From NCBI RefSeq assembly GCF_002441885.1, contig NZ_JXJT01000012.1, forward strand, positions 1 to 54,169: 54,169 bases of DNA, read 5' to 3'. The notes beneath the pieces are model-generated. The model did not search any database. It was not told the origin of the DNA and saw only the letters and a program-made list of their open reading frames with translations. The DNA is from Pseudolactococcus chungangensis CAU 28 = DSM 22330 (GTDB lineage Bacteria > Bacillota > Bacilli > Lactobacillales > Streptococcaceae). Position numbers and translations under genes: made by a program. Positions 18,204-25,235 of this stretch are shown piece by piece (the first letter of the stretch is position 1; each line of letters opens with the position of its first letter).

Positions 18204-19147
18204 ATTTCTGCTAGATAATCTACCTCTCTAAGCTTTAAAATACGAATGCTTTCCAAACAAGCACGCTTGACAAAATAACCAGACCGGACAGCCTCAGACC
18301 ACGCCCCAACAGCCGTCAATTTTTCCTGATAGTCCATTATCGTCATATCAGCCAACACCGCATCAATAGCGTTTAAATCATCTAGGACAATACCCAAATT
18401 ATGAAGGCGTACAAGTTCCGCTTGCGCCATGTTCGCCCTAATGACGACAGGCAGTCCCATTGACAAATACTTAGAAAGCTCAAGTGAATTCGTATGAGCC
18501 TCATATTGTGACCTAGCAGCCGGCACGACACCAAAGCCACCATCTGCCATTGCAATAAATGGTGGCTGCCCATGATAAGACATCTCTTCTTCAGTGCCAT
18601 TAGAGTCTATAAATACCAGGTCTTTAAAGTCTGTTTTAGCTTTGAGCAACCCCTGGCATTTAAAATCTATCAGTCCTATTGCAAGCATTGGTAAAGCTAT
18701 GTTGCCACTATCTCGTAGCTGTACAGCAAGTTTGGGATTCCCCACAAGCAATAAATCAAAATCACGTAATTTTGTCATCTCAGGATGCGTCCCATCGGAC
18801 AAATCATCAGTCATCAGCCAAGGCATAACTTCCCAAAGTAAAGCAGCAATTTTGACCCTTGGGATCAACCGAATTTTCTCGATAAAGATTTTTTCAAATC
18901 TAGCATCAGCCTGCCACATTGGCCACTGAACAATTAATAAATCATCAGGTTGCACACCAGATAAAAGCGTTGTAACCCGGGTCTCGACATCCTCATCCGC
19001 AGCATCCCGCAACTGATAAGGCGCATAGTTTATCACACTGAAGCCAACAGCCTCAGCGCTCTCAGCAGCTTGTCCATTTAAGATAAAATGTACATCAGTT
19101 GCATGCTGCACATCTGAGCCATTTATTTTTGTAATCCAATTGGTCAT
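18200..19147 (-). CDS. Gtf3-like sugar transferase (GT-B)
   Basis: A 315-residue cytoplasmic protein from ATG 19147, which has AAAGGAG 6 nt upstream. Further in-frame codons upstream have no ribosome site. It resembles the streptococcal family annotated as sugar transferase or beta-1,6-galactofuranosyltransferase (Gtf3-like). Features are LLIVQWPMW early in the N-terminal domain, LLLVGNP, and the C-terminal acceptor/donor motif SLELSKYLSMGLPVVI followed by ELVRLHNLGIVLDDL. It may act in glycosylation of surface polysaccharide or serine-rich proteins, but no partner gene lies nearby. The fold-level call is fair; the sugar is unknown. Confidence 0.6.
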   Translation of the reverse strand: MTNWITKINGSDVQHATDVHFILNGQAAESAEAVGFSVINYAPYQLRDAADEDVETRVTTLLSGVQPDDLLIVQWPMWQADARFEKIFIEKIRLIPRVKIAALLWEVMPWLMTDDLSDGTHPEMTKLRDFDLLLVGNPKLAVQLRDSGNIALPMLAIGLIDFKCQGLLKAKTDFKDLVFIDSNGTEEEMSYHGQPPFIAMADGGFGVVPAARSQYEAHTNSLELSKYLSMGLPVVIRANMAQAELVRLHNLGIVLDDLNAIDAVLADMTIMDYQEKLTAVGAWSEAVRSGYFVKRACLESIRILKLREVDYLAEI

Positions 19148-19276
19148 GTTTACTCCTTTGAACTGCTTAATATATCGCCATTTTATCACGTTTGAGACCA
19201 AAAAGAAAAAATATCCACATATTACGAATATCTTTCTTGAATGATATATACTCGTTTAACTAAAAAAGTATAATAG

Positions 19277-20542
19277 TTAGTTATCTTGTTTACGATTAAA
19301 AATCATGTTCAAGATAATCGCAACGAGCGTTGCCATGACAATGCCGTTATTTAAAAACATTTCAACTGTATTTGGCAAAGCCTGAAAGAGCGTTGTCCCA
19401 TTAAAACCGACACCTGCTGCGACTGCCATTGCAGCAATAAGCAAATTATGTTCATTTTCAAAATTAACACGACCCAACATCCGAATCCCTTGAATCGTTA
19501 CCATCCCAAACATGACGAGCATGGCACCGCCCAAAACAGGAGCTGGGATAATCTGTGCACAGGCACCAAATTTAGGCAGTAGACCTAAAATCACGAGGAA
19601 ACCTGCCGTGTAGAAAATCGGACGGCGCGTTTTGATTCCTGATAACTGAACCAAACCGACATTTTGCGAAAATCCTGTATAAGGGAAGGTGTTGAAAATC
19701 CCACCTAATGCGACTGCCAAGCCTTCTGCTCGGTAACCATTTCTCAATCGTGTTTCAGAGATTTCGTCCCCAGTAATATCTGAAAGCGCTAGGTAAACGC
19801 CAGTAGACTCAACCATGGACACCAAAGAAATGATGGTCATCATCAAGATCGATGAGAAATCAAAAATCGGTTTTCCGAAGAAAAATGGTGTCGGAATATG
19901 AATCAGCGGTGCTTGTGCAATTGGTGAGAAGTCAACGATACCCATGAAGCCAGCTACGACAGTACCGATGATGAGGCCGATAAGGATGGCAATAGAGCGG
20001 ACAAACCCTGTTGTAACGGCGTGAATGAGCAAAATGACAAGAATCGTCACGACCGCTAAAATCACACTCGAAAGTTCTGGTTTAGCGATGTTATTCCCCA
20101 TGTTGCCGATGGCGACTGGAATAAGCGTTAGACCAATCGTTGTAATGACGCTACCTGTTACAAGCGGTGGAAAGAACTTGCGAATTTTCGAGAAAAAACC
20201 TGAGATTAAAATGACAATCAAGCCTGAAACAATGATTGAGCCAAAGATGGCACCTGAACCGAGTTTAGCCCCAATAATAGATAGGGGGGCAACGGATTGA
20301 AAGGCAACACCTAGAACAACTGGCAAGCCAATACCGAAGTATTTATTAACTTGTAATTGTAGGAATGTCGCAACGCCACACATGAAAATATCTGTCGAGA
20401 TCAGATAAGTTAGCTCTTTCGTTGAGTAGCCGAGTGCACCTGCAATCATGATTGGCACTAAGATAGAGCCAGAATACATGGCTAGCAAGTGTTGTAGACC
20501 AAGGACTGCTGATTTGGAATGTTTGATTTCTTTAATTTGCAT
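19277..20542 (-). CDS. pbuX: Xanthine permease
   Basis: A 421-residue NCS2-family purine permease with about 12-14 membrane helices. The start chosen is MQIKEIKHSK at 20542. It lies 1 nt after the xpt stop and has GGAGG inside the end of xpt. Family motifs include LGLQHLLAMYSGSILVP at the N terminus, QVNKYFGIGLPVVLGVAFQSV, ESTGVYLALSD and GGIFNTFPYTGFSQNVGL. It imports xanthine with H+ and is co-transcribed with xpt under the upstream purine riboswitch, the usual Firmicutes arrangement. Confidence 0.94.
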   Translation of the reverse strand: MQIKEIKHSKSAVLGLQHLLAMYSGSILVPIMIAGALGYSTKELTYLISTDIFMCGVATFLQLQVNKYFGIGLPVVLGVAFQSVAPLSIIGAKLGSGAIFGSIIVSGLIVILISGFFSKIRKFFPPLVTGSVITTIGLTLIPVAIGNMGNNIAKPELSSVILAVVTILVILLIHAVTTGFVRSIAILIGLIIGTVVAGFMGIVDFSPIAQAPLIHIPTPFFFGKPIFDFSSILMMTIISLVSMVESTGVYLALSDITGDEISETRLRNGYRAEGLAVALGGIFNTFPYTGFSQNVGLVQLSGIKTRRPIFYTAGFLVILGLLPKFGACAQIIPAPVLGGAMLVMFGMVTIQGIRMLGRVNFENEHNLLIAAMAVAAGVGFNGTTLFQALPNTVEMFLNNGIVMATLVAIILNMIFNRKQDN

Positions 20543-20543
20543 C

Positions 20544-21131
20544 TTATAAATCCGCCTCCGCAAAGACGACTTGTCCTTGTTCAAATCCTGCGATTCTAGC
20601 TAGGCTAACAACAGGGATGCCTGTTTCTTCGACCAAAGTTCGTCCCGTCTGAAATGATTTTTCAATCACAATGCCGACACCAGCGATTTGCGCACCGGCT
20701 TCTTTTAAAATAGTTATCAAGCCAAGTGCCGCTTGCCCATTTGCCAAGAAATCATCAATAATCAAAACTTTATCATTTTCTGACAAGAATTTACGTGAAA
20801 TCTGAACGGTAGACGTGATTTTTTTAGTAAATGAGTAGACTTCAGCAGTTAGCAATTCGTCATTCATCGTCACGTTTTTCGCTTTTTTAGCGAAAATCAT
20901 CGGGATATTAAGTTCTTCGGCAACATAAGCTGCAGGCACATTCCCACTGGCTTCAATTGTCACAACTTTTGTAATCCCACTATCCGAAAATTTTTGCGCA
21001 AAGGCTTGTCCAATTTGACGCATCAATTTAGGGTCAACTTGGTGTGTTAAAAAACTATCGACTTTAAGGATATCATCCCCTAAAACTGTACCGTCGTGTT
21101 TAATTCTTGAAATTAATGCTTCCATGTTCAA
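20544..21131 (-). CDS. xpt: Xanthine phosphoribosyltransferase
   Basis: A 195-residue enzyme converting xanthine and PRPP to XMP in purine salvage. It shows the N-terminal [14 protein letters not shown], the [10 protein letters not shown] region and the PRPP loop [14 protein letters not shown]. Length is typical (about 190-195). It is the first gene of xpt-pbuX, behind a purine riboswitch and its terminator. Confidence 0.96.
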   Translation of the reverse strand: MNMEALISRIKHDGTVLGDDILKVDSFLTHQVDPKLMRQIGQAFAQKFSDSGITKVVTIEASGNVPAAYVAEELNIPMIFAKKAKNVTMNDELLTAEVYSFTKKITSTVQISRKFLSENDKVLIIDDFLANGQAALGLITILKEAGAQIAGVGIVIEKSFQTGRTLVEETGIPVVSLARIAGFEQGQVVFAEADL

Positions 21132-21144
21132 CTTTCTATCAATT

Positions 21145-21252
21145 AAAAAAGGCCTTGCGTAAGAAAGTTCGCAAAGAGCCTGACCCCTTGCTTATTGTTT
21201 GGCATTTCGGTGCCAAGTAGAGACGCTCGACCAATTACGAGCATAAATAAGC
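21145..21252 (-). promoter_or_regulatory. Purine (guanine-type) riboswitch and terminator of xpt-pbuX
   Basis: The minus-strand aptamer spans 21190-21252. P1 pairs GCTTATT with AATAAGC. P2 ends in a CGTAATTGG-type loop, J2/3 reads GTCTCTAC (consensus GTTTCTAC), P3 is GGCA/TGCC around a CCGAAA loop, and J3/1 contains a C at the expected specificity position, which predicts guanine/xanthine rather than adenine. A terminator follows (21145-21181): AGGCTCTTTGCG pairs with CGCAAGGCCT and is followed by TTTTTT. A -10 TATAAT lies at 21257-21262, just upstream of the aptamer. Ligand binding should therefore shut off xpt-pbuX. Confidence 0.8.
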
Positions 21253-21269
21253 TGTTATTATAAAATCAT

Positions 21270-21285
21270 ATATGATGTATCATAT
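21270..21285. promoter_or_regulatory. Palindrome over the xpt promoter -35 region
   Basis: ATATGAT-gt-ATCATAT is a perfect 7-bp inverted repeat. It covers the place where the -35 of the xpt promoter (-10 at 21257-21262) should be. It could be an operator. It does not match the purine-box consensus. An imperfect inverted repeat (ATCGGT/ACCGAT) lies right next to it at 21284-21307. The 21308-21490 stretch is AT-rich with nothing else I could identify. Confidence 0.35.
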
Positions 21286-21492
21286 CGGTCACAGTCAGGT
21301 AACCGATTACAAAAAAATTATCAATGAACTTAATAATCTTATAATATCTATTTTATCATATTTTCTAAAACAAAAAAAGTGAAATAGATTAATTTTTCTC
21401 TGGATGCGAAGAAAACATCGGATAACTTAAGTCCCATCAAATGATTTTTATAAAGCACACCCAAAACGCAGCGTGGTTATGCAAGAATATCA

Positions 21493-21520
21493 AAAATAAA
21501 AAAAGCCTATAAACAGCTTT
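21493..21520 (-). terminator. Terminator of the tRNA-Thr operon
   Basis: On the minus strand, 23 nt after the last tRNA, AAAGC pairs with GCTTT around a TGTTTATAG loop and is followed by a T-rich run. Confidence 0.65.
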
Positions 21521-21542
21521 ATACTAGTCTCCAAGACCTTTA

Positions 21543-21615
21543 TGCCAGAAATCGGAATCGAACCGACGACCTTCACCTTACCATGGTGCTGCTCTACCGA
21601 CTGAGCTATTCCGGC
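21543..21615 (-). tRNA. tRNA-Thr (anticodon GGT)
   Basis: A complete 73-nt cloverleaf. Acceptor GCCGGAA pairs with TTCTGGC (one G-T), discriminator A73 follows, and CCA is not encoded. The D-arm is GCTC-AGTCGGTA-GAGC. The anticodon loop ATGGTAA gives anticodon GGT after U33. The T-arm GTCGG-TTCGATT-CCGAT is normal. The anticodon stem has a G27-A43 mismatch. It is the last gene of the tRNA transcript and is preceded by two tandem units that repeat its first 24 nt. Confidence 0.88.
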
Positions 21616-21898
21616 GTATTTGTAATTTAAAATAGTTAGAATTATTGTCCTATCTGTTTTTTTGTAGAAAGAGCAGCGTGAGGTGGGAATGCTTCGAATT
21701 CCCTTATCCAAAGATTCGGCGCAGTGCCCCGAACTCTACCGACTGAGCTATTCCGGCGTATTTGTAATTTAAAATAGTTAGAATTATTGTCCTATCTGTT
21801 TTTTGTAGAAAGAGCAGCGTGAGGTAGGAATGCTTCGAATTCCCTTATCCAAAGATTCAACGCAGTGCCCCGAACTCTACCGACTGAGCGATTCCGGC
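21616..21898 (-). repeat. Family A: two tandem units carrying the 5' part of tRNA-Thr(GGT)
   Basis: Unit A1 (21616-21757, 142 bp) and unit A2 (21758-21898, 141 bp) lie head to tail upstream of tRNA-Thr(GGT). They differ by four substitutions and one T indel. Read on the minus strand, each begins with the first 24 nt of that tRNA (21734-21757; in A2, 21875-21898 with A9C). Then come a hairpin TTCGGGGC-ACT-GCGCCGAA (21715-21733; GCGTTGAA in A2), a second hairpin GGGAAT-tcgaagc-ATTCCC (21685-21703), and an AT-rich spacer leading to the next copy. The 3' halves of a normal tRNA are missing. Confidence 0.9.
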
Positions 21899-21939
21899 GT
21901 GTTTGTAATTTTTTAATTAAAAATATCACCTTACACTAG

Positions 21940-22012
21940 TGCTGGAAACAGGAATTGAACCTGCGACCTACGCGTTACGAGTGCGTTGCTCTACCGACTG
22001 AGCTATTCCAGC
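21940..22012 (-). tRNA. tRNA-Thr (anticodon CGT)
   Basis: A complete 73-nt cloverleaf. Acceptor GCTGGAA pairs perfectly with TTCCAGC, with discriminator A and no encoded CCA. The D-arm is the same as in the downstream tRNA. The anticodon loop CTCGTAA gives anticodon CGT, with an A31-C39 mismatch at the top of the stem. The T-arm is GCAGG-TTCAATT-CCTGT. It is preceded by two identical family B units and followed after 41 nt by family A. Confidence 0.9.
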
Positions 22013-22294
22013 GTGATTAAATTTGATTTTATATAAGAAATTTTAGAGACGTTGCTTTTCTTGAAAGAGCAACAAGCGGTGGAAATTCTGAGAATTTCTT
22101 TATCCGCAGATTCAAAGCAGTGCTTTGAACTCTACCGACTGAGCTATTCCAGCGTGATTAAATTTGATTTTATATAAGAAATTTTAGAGACGTTGCTTTT
22201 CTTGAAAGAGCAACAAGCGGTGGAAATTCTGAGAATTTCTTTATCCGCAGATTCAAAGCAGTGCTTTGAACTCTACCGACTGAGCTATTCCAGC
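22013..22294 (-). repeat. Family B: two identical tandem units carrying the 5' part of tRNA-Thr(CGT)
   Basis: Units B1 (22013-22153) and B2 (22154-22294) are identical over 141 bp. On the minus strand each starts with the first 24 nt of tRNA-Thr(CGT) (22130-22153 and 22271-22294). Then follow a perfect hairpin TTCAAAGC-ACT-GCTTTGAA (22111-22129, 22252-22270), a nested hairpin GCGG...GAAATTC-tca-GAATTTC...CCGC (22076-22107 in B1), a GTTGCTCTTTC/GAAAAGCAAC hairpin, and an AT-rich leader. Hairpin 1 can also be drawn as a 5-bp stem with a 7-nt loop (GCACTGC), the geometry of an anticodon arm. Families A and B share architecture and length but differ in stem sequence. Confidence 0.9.
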
Positions 22295-22376
22295 GTCATT
22301 AAATTTGATTTTATATAAGAAATTTTAGAGACGTTGCCTTTCTTGAAAGAGCAACAAGAAACATAAAATCATTTTT

Positions 22377-22390
22377 TATTAGCGCTTTCA
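22377..22390 (-). promoter_or_regulatory. cre-like site in the tRNA leader
   Basis: TGAAAGCGCTAATA matches 13 of 14 positions of the CcpA consensus TGWAANCGNTNWCA. It lies just downstream of the tRNA operon promoter. CcpA control of tRNA genes would be unusual, so this may be chance. Confidence 0.25.
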
Positions 22391-22404
22391 AACCCCACCT
22401 TTCT

Positions 22405-22433
22405 ATTTTACCCAAAAATCAACTATTTGACAA
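22405..22433 (-). promoter_or_regulatory. Promoter of the tRNA-Thr operon
   Basis: TTGTCA (-35, 22428-22433) and TAAAAT (-10, 22405-22410) are separated by 17 nt. It lies upstream of the family B units, so one transcript would cover B2, B1, tRNA-Thr(CGT), A2, A1 and tRNA-Thr(GGT). Confidence 0.65.
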
Positions 22434-22443
22434 GAATTTTAAC

Positions 22444-22480
22444 AAAAAAAAATAAAGATAGCATTTTTACCTATCTTTAT
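22444..22480 (-). terminator. Terminator after the DUF4310 gene
   Basis: On the minus strand ATAAAGATAG-gtaaaaatg-CTATCTTTAT is followed by a run of T. It closes the regulator/transporter-like operon (25236-27059 down to 22489). Confidence 0.9.
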
Positions 22481-22488
22481 ATTTTTAC

Positions 22489-23214
22489 TCAAGCAACCAG
22501 TAATAATTCAATCGCACGCGTAGCATTTTCATGAATAACTGGAAAGAACGCTCCTAATACCATGGCCCCTAAGATAGCACCACCAGCGATTGGTTTCTCC
22601 CATTTATAAAAAATTAACGCACCGATTATTGCACCAATCCCGACTGGAATAGAGGCAATTGTTGCCGATAAAATGATGAGTGGTCCTAAAAATCTACCTG
22701 CTGAATTTCCAGCCCCCATCATAATATCTGCACCAAATGTACAGTTGGCTGAGTTTACGGTAAATTTCCTAATCGCAATGATGATTGCACCAATAAGTAG
22801 ACCAATTCCTCCTCCAGTTAGTAAAGCTAACGGAAAATTCTTAATCGGTGCATCAATCCCCATACTCATCAATAGCGCTGGAATCCCAATCCCAACACCT
22901 GTCAATAGCGAACCACCTAAGTCTAATATGCCGACTAGAGAGCCTTCCAATATACGTGCAAACAAGAAACTTGCGCCAAAAGCAGCTGCCGCGCCATAAC
23001 CCTCACCGTCCATACCAGCTTTTAACATGGCAACGACTGATACTTCATTAAAAGCACCAACACCATAAGTCACATACATATGTGTCCCTGCAAAAGCTGC
23101 TGCTCCCATCAGGGCTACTATAATCGGAAAAGCCCAATCTGCATACCAAAAACTCGTTGTTTTTTGGGCTTCTATTTCACGCTGTTCAATTTCCCACTGT
23201 TCTTTTGATTCCAT
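22489..23214 (-). CDS. DUF4310 family membrane protein
   Basis: A 241-residue integral membrane protein with about six hydrophobic segments rich in Gly/Ala (for example LLTGVGIGIPALLMSMG and LTGGGIGLLIGAIIIAI) after a charged N terminus (MESKEQWEIEQREIEAQ). GGAGG lies 6 nt before the ATG. It corresponds to the uncharacterised family conserved with E. faecalis EF_0833 and occurs in a fixed set with DUF4311, DUF4312, SFCGS and PRD proteins. It is the last gene of that set here. With DUF4311 it could form the membrane part of an unknown transporter (inference). No biochemical function is known to me. Confidence 0.8.
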   Translation of the reverse strand: MESKEQWEIEQREIEAQKTTSFWYADWAFPIIVALMGAAAFAGTHMYVTYGVGAFNEVSVVAMLKAGMDGEGYGAAAAFGASFLFARILEGSLVGILDLGGSLLTGVGIGIPALLMSMGIDAPIKNFPLALLTGGGIGLLIGAIIIAIRKFTVNSANCTFGADIMMGAGNSAGRFLGPLIILSATIASIPVGIGAIIGALIFYKWEKPIAGGAILGAMVLGAFFPVIHENATRAIELLLVA

Positions 23215-23255
23215 TTTTTACCTCCATTTTTATATTACGGATAACTTCTAATTGT

Positions 23256-24038
23256 CTATTGTTTCACTGTAAATAGATTGTGAAAATTTTGTAACCAGTT
23301 AGGAACACCAAGTTTAAACTGCTCAATCAGATTTAAATCGAAACCACGGAAGAAAGCACTCAAAACAAAGAGGACAATGACTGTAACGAATAAAATTTTA
23401 GTTAATTTACTCCATCCTAACTCGTCAATACCTTTACCAACAAGAATCCCTAATACAACACCTGGTACAGCATTACCCATGATTAACTGTGCAAGTCCAC
23501 CAAATAAAGTTCCCCAGAAACCTGTTCTTTTTCCTGCATCTAGAGCAGCCAACCAAAAGACAATCGGCATCACAGTACTAATCAGCAAAGTTGCGGCTGG
23601 CACCAAAACATCCACCGCTGTGACTTGTAGACTTGATGGAATGGCTGATGATGTCGCATTTAGGAAAGTCACAATCACCGCACCAATAACAGCACCAACA
23701 ATCGCCATCCTTTTAGGATTATGCACTGTTTCTGAAATATTTTTATTTCTTGAAAGCAAAGCTGCCGCTGCCCAGTTGGGCAAAATACGGTGAGTCACAT
23801 CCTGCGTATAAGCCCCCGCACCAACTGCTGATGCCCAGGCATTAAAGAAGAACCCTAAACCGAATGAAAAGTGAGAGGCAGCATCACCTTCACAAGCATT
23901 CATTTCACCCAATGTTCTAAAAGCACCTAGGGCTTGAACCGTAGGTGAATGAAACATTCTTGCTGCACCCAATGCTGCCGCAAACCCCATTAATCCACCG
24001 ATAATAACGGATTTAAATATTACAATTATAATCTCCAA
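23256..24038 (-). CDS. DUF4311 family membrane protein
   Basis: A 260-residue integral membrane protein with about six to seven helices and small-residue packing motifs (LGAARMFHSPTVQALGAFRT, GLGFFFNAWASAVGAGAY). The start is a TTG at 24038 with an excellent AAGGAGG 8 nt upstream. No ATG start fits. The family is conserved with E. faecalis EF_0832 and always near DUF4310. Polar and charged residues in loops (FRTLGEMNACEGDAASHF) could line a substrate path, but this is speculation. The 41-nt gap to DUF4310 holds only its ribosome site. Confidence 0.8.
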   Translation of the reverse strand: MEIIIVIFKSVIIGGLMGFAAALGAARMFHSPTVQALGAFRTLGEMNACEGDAASHFSFGLGFFFNAWASAVGAGAYTQDVTHRILPNWAAAALLSRNKNISETVHNPKRMAIVGAVIGAVIVTFLNATSSAIPSSLQVTAVDVLVPAATLLISTVMPIVFWLAALDAGKRTGFWGTLFGGLAQLIMGNAVPGVVLGILVGKGIDELGWSKLTKILFVTVIVLFVLSAFFRGFDLNLIEQFKLGVPNWLQNFHNLFTVKQ

Positions 24039-24081
24039 CGTCTTTCCTCCTTATGTTCGAACATTATACTAAGGTTTAGTA

Positions 24082-24435
24082 TCACGTTCTTTTATAGTCA
24101 GCTTTTTTGATATCTTTTTGATGTTTCGTCGTGACTTTTTGATTTTCAACAAACCTGACATCTGACATTGCAATAACAGTCATTGATACATGAACCAACA
24201 ACGTTACAGTATACTTTGTTTTCTTTCTTGGTAAAAAGAACAAACAAAATTTTTCTATGTAAGATTCTGCTGTTGCTGAAAGGACATCAATGCCCGTCGG
24301 AGTAATCTGTAAAAAGACATCGTCACTCCCAGCCATTATTTTTCTTTGAACTTGTGAAATAGCATCTGAAAAAGCACTTTGTTTCGTCGCCCCTTTTCCG
24401 GATACAGTCACACTTTCCTCTCTTATCCTTGTCAT
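24082..24435 (-). CDS. DUF4312 family protein
   Basis: A small soluble protein of 117 residues from the ATG at 24435, 13 nt after the SFCGS stop. The ribosome site there is weak. A GTG nine codons later has GAGAGG before it and is an alternative start. The core reads ESVTVSGKGATKQSAFSDAI, then DVFLQITPTGIDVLSA, then FFLPRKKTKYTVTLLVHV, matching the family of E. faecalis EF_0831. The pattern of alternating strands with one helix suggests an alpha-beta sandwich. The basic C-terminal tail is longer than I expect for the family. No function is known; it is probably a cytoplasmic partner of DUF4310/DUF4311. Confidence 0.7.
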   Translation of the reverse strand: MTRIREESVTVSGKGATKQSAFSDAISQVQRKIMAGSDDVFLQITPTGIDVLSATAESYIEKFCLFFLPRKKTKYTVTLLVHVSMTVIAMSDVRFVENQKVTTKHQKDIKKADYKRT

Positions 24436-24448
24436 TGTTGCCAAATGT

Positions 24449-24805
24449 CTACGCTCCGAATTTCTTAATATAGGCATCTGCCAATGCTTGACCCAGCTCT
24501 TCTGTATCCATAAATCCAAAGCCTAGTGCTTTAATACCATCATTAATCGCTGTCACACCCTCACCAACTGAGCGCATACTATGTCTTTCTGGGTAGCCAT
24601 ATTTTGTTTTAGCAGTAATTGACCCTGCGCCACCACTCCCACAAAATGAAATACCGAAATCTGCATCCTCTGATTTCATGACATCGCCTAGACGCATATC
24701 TGCTCCCATTCCCGGCACTACAACGGCCACACCACCTGCTGCCTCAACACCTTTTGCAACATTTTGACCTTTACCTAATCTGTCTGCAATCACTACTTTT
24801 ACCAT
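24449..24805 (-). CDS. Glycine-rich SFCGS family protein
   Basis: A 118-residue cytoplasmic alpha/beta protein with GGAG 8 nt before the ATG. It opens with VKVVIADRLGKGQNVAKGVEA and carries the name-giving motif ISFCGSGGAGSI with C55. A conserved TKYGYPERHSMRSVGEGV follows. The Cys-Gly-Ser-Gly loop resembles the phosphocysteine loop of PTS EIIB proteins (CGxGxATS), but it sits mid-protein rather than after the first strand. With a PRD protein and a PRD/EIIB-containing regulator next to it, a phosphotransfer role is an attractive inference. The family is conserved with E. faecalis EF_0830. Confidence 0.8.
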   Translation of the reverse strand: MVKVVIADRLGKGQNVAKGVEAAGGVAVVVPGMGADMRLGDVMKSEDADFGISFCGSGGAGSITAKTKYGYPERHSMRSVGEGVTAINDGIKALGFGFMDTEELGQALADAYIKKFGA

Positions 24806-24821
24806 TTTATATCTCCTTTTT

Positions 24822-25148
24822 TTAATTTAATTTTGCTGATTCAAAATGAATCGATAATAAATATTTTTCATCTGGTGATAGATGACCAATTCCTGAAACA
24901 ATTTTCTCTGCTAATTGCAGCGATGTCGGAGAAACCTCCGAAAATAATTGCGTGTCTACTTCTGGTATTGTTCCCCCAGTTTTAGACCGCTCGACCATCT
25001 CGTTAACATGATTGAGCAAAATCCGCCATTGCAACTCGCTAGGCGCAATGCCCATGCCTTTAAGCACAATATTTATTTTTTGAATGACCTCTTGAACTTC
25101 TTGCGAAATCTCTAATTCACGGTATAATGCGACTAATATGTCGTTCAT
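24822..25148 (-). CDS. Stand-alone PRD domain protein
   Basis: A 108-residue protein consisting of one PTS-regulation domain. The start is the ATG at 25148, which has AAAGGAGG 8 nt upstream. The two candidate phospho-histidines are H47 (LLNHVNEM) and H101 (LLSIHFES), spaced as in PRDs of BglG/LevR regulators. No DNA- or RNA-binding part is present. It matches the EF_0829-type family found in the same gene set. It may sense the phosphorylation state of the system and act on the regulator encoded just upstream. The 87-nt gap before it contains a long-loop inverted repeat (AGCCTTTT/AAAAGGCT) of unknown role. Confidence 0.8.
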   Translation of the reverse strand: MNDILVALYRELEISQEVQEVIQKINIVLKGMGIAPSELQWRILLNHVNEMVERSKTGGTIPEVDTQLFSEVSPTSLQLAEKIVSGIGHLSPDEKYLLSIHFESAKLN

Positions 25149-25235
25149 ATCCACTCCTCCTTTCAATGGTATTTATAAAACACTCATAGCCTTTTTTTAC
25201 TTTCATCAATAGACCAAAAGGCTCAGAATACAAGG

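Noticed and set aside
21490-21711. 73-codon minus-strand frame across tRNA-Thr(GGT)
   Set aside because: It runs through the tRNA and the repeat unit, so it is a chance frame.
21543-22012. tRNA-Thr genes as an integration site (att) of a mobile element
   Set aside because: Integration normally duplicates the 3' part of a tRNA; here the 5' part is repeated, no integrase gene is near, and the units are short tandem copies.
21616-22294. CRISPR-like array
   Set aside because: The 141-bp units are adjacent with no variable spacers, and each contains tRNA sequence. They do not fit CRISPR repeats.
23377-23793. 138-codon plus-strand frame opposite DUF4311
   Set aside because: It is antisense to a well-supported membrane protein gene and has no ribosome site or recognisable domain.
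24436-24519. Longer DUF4312 start giving a 145-residue protein
   Set aside because: The extra 28 codons overlap the SFCGS gene by 71 nt and do not match the family N terminus. The ATG at 24435 aligns better.
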